NCBI RefSeq assembly: GCF_047303175.1
Contig: NZ_CP138945.1
DNA length: 64,000 nucleotides
From: Prochlorococcus_E sp000760215
GTDB lineage: Bacteria; Cyanobacteriota; Cyanobacteriia; PCC-6307; Cyanobiaceae
Strand: one strand, 5' to 3'
Positions 60,603-64,000 of this stretch are shown piece after piece (the first letter of the stretch is position 1; each line of letters opens with the position of its first letter). Made by a program: the position numbers and the translations under genes. The notes beneath the pieces are model-generated. The model was not told where the DNA came from. It saw only the letters and a list, made by a program, of their open reading frames with translations, and ran no database searches.

Positions 60603-61790
60603 ATGACCATTAATAAATTGGCAGTAAAAATATTAACAGTGGCCAGCTCAGGTCTTTTCTTACTGATCATTGCTAAATCAATTACTGCCAAACCAACCTT
60701 TCTAACAAACCTGTCAAATCGCAGACTTCAAAATTCAATCGAATCACTACGACAAGAGATGGATATCCCTGGCGCCTCAATCGCAGTAATTGATAACGGG
60801 GAGATATCCTGGGCAAAGGGTTTCGGGATAGCCGATAAAATCACTCAACGTGAGGTAACAACGTCTACCTTGTTTACCGCTAATTCAATCACCAAAGTAC
60901 AAACATCTCTAGCCGTAGTAAAACTACTAGCTGATAAAGGAATCGCGTTAGATGAACCAGTAAACCGTTATCTTAAAAGCTGGAAAATCCCAGAGAATCA
61001 ATTCACAGCAAAAGTGCCAGTTACTTTTAGGATGCTACTGAATCATACTGCAGCACTTACCTCACCTTATCCAGACGGTTGCTGTGGTCCTAAAGAAATT
61101 TTGCCGACGGTAAAGCAGTTTTTAAATGGTAAACCGCCTGCAACGAATCCCCCAGTAACGGTAACCAACGTACCAGGCAAAAAGTTTGCATACTGCAATG
61201 GCTGTTACTCAGTGCTTCAGCCTGCTATTGAAGACGTCGGCGACAAACCTTTCAAAAGATTGATGAACGAGTTGGTGATACAACCTGCAAAAATGATGAA
61301 TAGTACTTTTGACGACGAGTTCTTCCTAGAAGACTCCTCAACAATAGCCATTCCTTACGACAGCGATGGCAGTGTGCATAAAAAAGCCCCAATGCGCAGC
61401 ACTATCCTCTCCCCAGGTCTACTCTGGACAACAGCGACCGATCTAGCTCTCTTCAATTTAGCCTTCACCCGTGCACTCAAAGGAGAAGGTCCTCTAATTA
61501 ATCAAAGACTAGCTGAAGCTTTAATTATTCCGAGTTCAACGCCGACACGTAGCCTAGGTTTTTTTATTGTTGACAAAAATGCTCAGGAAGATCCAAAGGG
61601 TGACTACATTTCTCACAGTGGATCAAATATTGGTTATCTCTCACTTTCTATCATCAGCAAAGACGGTAAGAAGGGTGCTGTAATTTTGATCAACAAAGGA
61701 CCAAATCCTTTCACAACAACTGAAATACCTGAATATTCTTTTATCACAGACAGTTTGAAGTTGATCAGTAAATACAATCGTTGGGATTAG
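60603..61790 (+). CDS. Beta-lactamase-family serine hydrolase (class C/PBP4-like)
   Basis: 395 residues. N-terminal signal region (LTVASSGLFLLIIAKSITAK). Active-site SxxK is SITK (Ser95, Lys98); YxN is YCN (Tyr197, Asn199); the third motif is HSG in SHSGSNIGYL. The domain fits serine hydrolases of the beta-lactamase/DD-peptidase clan. It may act as an esterase or peptidase; resistance function cannot be assumed. Some third positions suggest slightly raised GC. Confidence 0.85.
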   Translation: MTINKLAVKILTVASSGLFLLIIAKSITAKPTFLTNLSNRRLQNSIESLRQEMDIPGASIAVIDNGEISWAKGFGIADKITQREVTTSTLFTANSITKVQTSLAVVKLLADKGIALDEPVNRYLKSWKIPENQFTAKVPVTFRMLLNHTAALTSPYPDGCCGPKEILPTVKQFLNGKPPATNPPVTVTNVPGKKFAYCNGCYSVLQPAIEDVGDKPFKRLMNELVIQPAKMMNSTFDDEFFLEDSSTIAIPYDSDGSVHKKAPMRSTILSPGLLWTTATDLALFNLAFTRALKGEGPLINQRLAEALIIPSSTPTRSLGFFIVDKNAQEDPKGDYISHSGSNIGYLSLSIISKDGKKGAVILINKGPNPFTTTEIPEYSFITDSLKLISKYNRWD

Positions 61791-61863
61791 TAATCAAAAC
61801 TTGGTTAAAATAGAATGAAGAAATGAGGGTGCGAATGTTAATCCATCCACACATCGCAATATC

Positions 61864-61978
61864 GCTGAGATCCCATGGCACCAAAGGAAATTAACTACTG
61901 GCCAATGAAGTGTGAGCGTCCTTCATGCCAATGGATCTCAGCTTTTGATCAAAATCCATTCGAACTTTATTCGAACTT
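61864..61978 (+). repeat. Dispersed repeat, copy B, with inverted-repeat hairpin
   Basis: Left arm GCTGAGATCCCATGGCA (61864-61880) and right arm TGCCAATGGATCTCAGC (61926-61942) pair at 15 of 17 positions. Between them is the frame EINYWPMKCERPS. The 3' end has TTCGAACTTTATTCGAACTT. Compared with copy C, both arms changed in a matching way, which supports a real stem. Confidence 0.7.
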
Positions 61979-62158
61979 TTAAAACGCCATTAATTGAGCA
62001 TTGTGAAGTCGATTAGCCTTCTCTTTTCTGTAAACAGAGTTAGCATTCAAATCTGACTGGTCGTGATATTTACTTCCGTGAGCAGTTGCAATTAACTGAG
62101 CCTTGTGAATGCGCTCAGCTCTTTTAATTTTAGAGCGAATTAGTGGGAGAGTGTTCAT
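61979..62158 (-). CDS. 59-residue basic helical protein
   Basis: Good GGAGG ribosome-binding site precedes ATG 62158. MNTLPLIRSKIKRAERIHKA, then QLIATAHGSKYHDQSDLNAN and KEKANRLHNAQLMAF. Arg/Lys/His-rich, probably nucleic acid-interacting or disordered. Its stop touches repeat copy B. Unknown function. Confidence 0.55.
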   Translation of the reverse strand: MNTLPLIRSKIKRAERIHKAQLIATAHGSKYHDQSDLNANSVYRKEKANRLHNAQLMAF

Positions 62159-62375
62159 GACGTTCCTCCGAAATGACAGCCCCGTTCCCTGCTGTCAAAG
62201 CATGCATCCCAGAAAAGGGACGAACGTTCTAAAACTGTAGCAACGGATACTAAATAAGCCTCTAAGCGAAGAGATAAGTGTAATATTATTGTAGCAACGG
62301 ATACCGAATATTCTCTTGCTTAATTTAATGACTAAAACCAACTTATCTAAAGAAGGACTTCGAATAGGGTACAGA

Positions 62376-62840
62376 TTAGTCCCAAGTTGACAGATCTGTA
62401 TTCCCTGATGATCTTTGCATCCAAAAAATCTTCCAAGTTCCATCTACCTTTTTGAAAATCATTGAATAACTAGATAAATCATTGTTTTGCTCGCCTTTAT
62501 AACTAAATGCTTCTTTCAAAGTAAAAGCAGAGAAGCCCCAGTCTGAATTTGCTTCTAAACGATGAATCTTGACTAGTTCAGAAAGCTCAACAACCAAGTC
62601 TGCGTTGTTATACATTCCAATAAGACCTTCTGCCGTAATAGGGTTACCACTTGGTCTAATAGCTAAGAAATCTTCTGTGACATTAGAGGTCAAAAAAGAC
62701 TTGTTTTCAGCTCTATTTGCAAAACCTGTAATAAGAGCTTGTATCTGTTGAGAATCTGAGGGCAATGTTTTAAAAAATGTTTGCTTAAAGGATCTCACAC
62801 AAGAGAGAAGCTGCCTATATCGTTTGATTTTTTTGAGCAA
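62376..62840 (-). CDS. NTF2-like/SnoaL-fold protein
   Basis: 154 residues. An N-terminal basic stretch, then a helix-strand pattern typical of SnoaL/NTF2-like proteins: SDSQQIQALITGFANRAENK, RPSGNPITAEGLIGMYNNAD and SSYSMIFKKVDGTWKIFWMQ. The conserved end (KKVDGTWKIFW) is like many DUF4440-type proteins. Ligand or enzyme function unknown. Start uncertain. Confidence 0.7.
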   Translation of the reverse strand: MLKKIKRYRQLLSCVRSFKQTFFKTLPSDSQQIQALITGFANRAENKSFLTSNVTEDFLAIRPSGNPITAEGLIGMYNNADLVVELSELVKIHRLEANSDWGFSAFTLKEAFSYKGEQNNDLSSYSMIFKKVDGTWKIFWMQRSSGNTDLSTWD

Positions 62841-62927
62841 AAGCTCACGGCAAACGTCTTAATTTGATTAAATTACAACCCTCGTTATCTAATCATCATC
62901 TAAGCCTTGGAGTGAATGGGATATTTC

Positions 62928-63224
62928 TTAATGAGTTACTCCACCATCCAAAATCGTGATATTGGTATCACTGGAATTAGCCCAACGCAACTTGCTCAAT
63001 TCTTGATATTCAGCACTGTTATAAGCGTCAATTGCAGCTTTTTTGGATGGGAACTCGATAATCACTGCTAATTTTCCACCTTGTCCTTCTACAGTTTTTG
63101 ACTCCATATCTTTAGCAAAGACTGCTCCTCCTAATGATTCAACCCAGGGTTGAAATGCTTCAACATATTCAGCAAATGCTGGATTAGTAACGGTTGTTGT
63201 GACAATCCAAAAACCCTTGGCCAT
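62928..63224 (-). CDS. DUF1330-family protein (paralogue of 9672..10013)
   Basis: 98 residues: MAKGFWIVTTTVTNPAFAEY, VESLGGAVFAKDMESK, then IDAYNSAEYQELSKLRW. Same family as the 113-residue protein at 9672..10013, which shares AFAKD-type and AYQELSKLR motifs. Role unknown. Confidence 0.85.
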   Translation of the reverse strand: MAKGFWIVTTTVTNPAFAEYVEAFQPWVESLGGAVFAKDMESKTVEGQGGKLAVIIEFPSKKAAIDAYNSAEYQELSKLRWANSSDTNITILDGGVTH

Positions 63225-63501
63225 CAGAAAAAAATCAATTCAAAACAGCTTTACATACTCCTTGCAATTTGAAAATGTACGTCAGAAAATCAAATACAAA
63301 AGTCACTCGGTACGAAATCGAAGTTACAGCTCCTGAAACCTTTACAGCGAAGAGAATTGCATCAAAAGAGAGGGGTGCCTCTTGTATCCTGACTTTTAAA
63401 CTTTTAGATAAAAATACGACTATATTAATTTATTTTGAACGCATAGTTATTTGGTGGGTTTGAGTACCCCAAAAAAGCCTCATACTAGCAACAATTTTTG
63501 C

Positions 63502-63616
63502 TAAGATCCCTTGGTATGACTAAAGAAATTAACTACTGGCTAATGAAGAGTGAGCCTGCTTTTATACCAAGGGATCTTAAGGATTAAGAAAATCCTGTTC
63601 AAACTCTGTTCAAACT
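63502..63616 (+). repeat. Dispersed repeat, copy C, with perfect 16-bp inverted repeat
   Basis: Arms TAAGATCCCTTGGTAT (63502-63517) and ATACCAAGGGATCTTA (63564-63579) are perfect complements. Between them ATG 63517 opens a frame MTKEINYWLMKSEP that resembles the start of EVE-domain proteins. The 3' end holds a TGTTCAAACTC TGTTCAAACT tandem. Confidence 0.8.
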
Positions 63617-63746
63617 TTTCCTATCTCAATGAGACTCAAATATTGCCTCTGCGATGGGTCACACAATTGAAGTTCAATTAGAAAATTGTGCAAGATTTAT
63701 TCCTGATGGAACAGCTGATCTTTACGCCAAGAGAAATAAATCTGCT

Positions 63747-63773
63747 AAAGCCCTGTTTGAGCAGGGCTTTTTT
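63747..63773. terminator. Rho-independent terminator hairpin
   Basis: Nine-bp stem AAAGCCCTG / CAGGGCTTT with a short TTTGAG loop and a run of six Ts on the + strand. On the minus strand it follows the gene ending at 63789 by 16 bp and would terminate that transcript. Confidence 0.8.
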
Positions 63774-63788
63774 CTGTGCAATCAAACC

Positions 63789-64000
63789 CTATGCGACTAC
63801 TTTCTTAGCCGTGTCTTTAATTGCATCAACAGCTTTATCAACTGTTTCTTTAACAGGGTTACTTGCAGATGGAGCCAGAGCTTTCAACTCACTCTTAAGA
63901 GATTTCTCTCGCTCAAGCAAATGTGTTCTCTGCTTCTCATAAGCATCCTCTAATCGTTTTCGTTGATCAACTACTGAATCAAGCTCCTCTTGATGGTGTT
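63789..64000 (-). CDS. Coiled-coil/charged protein, 5' end outside window
   Basis: About 70 codons to the window edge. The frame reads HHQEELDSVVDQRKRLEDAY, EKQRTHLLEREKSLKSELKA, then VKETVDKAVDAIKDTAKKV. Charged heptad-like helical protein. A terminator follows downstream. The two long + strand frames here are shadows. Identity unknown. Confidence 0.65.
   Translation of the reverse strand, partial: HHQEELDSVVDQRKRLEDAYEKQRTHLLEREKSLKSELKALAPSASNPVKETVDKAVDAIKDTAKKVVA

Noticed and set aside
62195..62443. 82-residue minus-strand frame
   Set aside because: Overlaps the end of the NTF2-like gene in another frame and includes a near-direct repeat (GTAGCAACGGATAC) that inflates frame length.
63269..63463. 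64-residue + strand frame
   Set aside because: No ribosome-binding site or family resemblance; tail is rich in Ile/Phe/Trp without a helix pattern. Too weak to annotate.
63654..63953. Two + strand frames near the window end
   Set aside because: They run through a strong terminator hairpin at 63747 and are antisense to the coiled-coil gene at 63789.

Overview
The window looks like a marine picocyanobacterium, most likely Prochlorococcus, possibly a low-light lineage given the many high-light-inducible (Hli) genes and moderate AT content. Supporting signs are several clusters of 28-67 residue Hli proteins, dozens of tiny membrane or acidic proteins of the kind typical of these genomes, a T4 endonuclease V-like glycosylase beside an hli cluster, DUF3764, and a Zur/ZnuABC/COG0523 zinc block. 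The genus is inference; no rRNA or housekeeping marker is present. I saw no tRNA, rRNA, CRISPR array, insertion sequence or prophage.

Layout. 1-5.7 kb is an AT-rich surface-glycan island: the end of an SxtJ/SxtK-like cassette with an SGNH-type protein, then a CMP-nonulosonate synthetase-HAD fusion, a NeuB-type synthase and a capsule-type protein. 5.8-11 kb is filled with very small genes and the first hli cluster (7.99-8.80 kb). 11.1-14.9 kb is a complete polar amino-acid ABC operon. 15-26.8 kb mixes small conserved genes with a DUF938 methyltransferase, a ferredoxin-metallo-beta-lactamase fusion, a K+ channel, a 3-hydroxyisobutyrate dehydrogenase-type enzyme, an SDR, an AEC transporter and a 2OG-Fe(II) oxygenase. 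pstS stands alone at 27 kb. 28-34.5 kb is a zinc-homeostasis block: znuB, zur, znuC, a perfect Zur-type operator, znuA, a COG0523 GTPase and a WD40 protein. 36.8-39 kb holds a His-rich lipoprotein, a second COG0523 GTPase and folE.

39.5-46.5 kb is a second hli/small-gene cluster with denV-like glycosylase, then selO (visibly GC-richer) and ggt. 46.8-48.4 kb is gene-poor and carries gene debris, including a decayed dnaB 3' end. Then come hupE, a SIMPL-domain protein, an SDR and murA. A response regulator and MASE1-type histidine kinase lie next to a palindromic site, followed by a second dnaB 3' fragment, a Cas4/RecB-like nuclease, arfB, an EamA transporter, a serine hydrolase, an NTF2-like protein and a DUF1330 protein. 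The window ends inside a coiled-coil gene.

Functional themes are zinc scavenging and allocation (ZnuABC, Zur, two COG0523 proteins, a His-rich lipoprotein, and the Zn enzyme FolE nearby), photoprotection and UV repair (Hli proteins, DenV-like enzyme), cell-surface sugar synthesis, and amino-acid uptake. Gene decay and duplication are prominent: broken hli copies, a broken WGWG peptide gene, a broken acidic-tail small gene, two dnaB tails, and a dispersed repeat with an inverted-repeat hairpin and an EVE-domain-like reading frame. The most novel observation is a roughly 110-residue domain shared by ZnuA and the neighbouring COG0523 GTPase.
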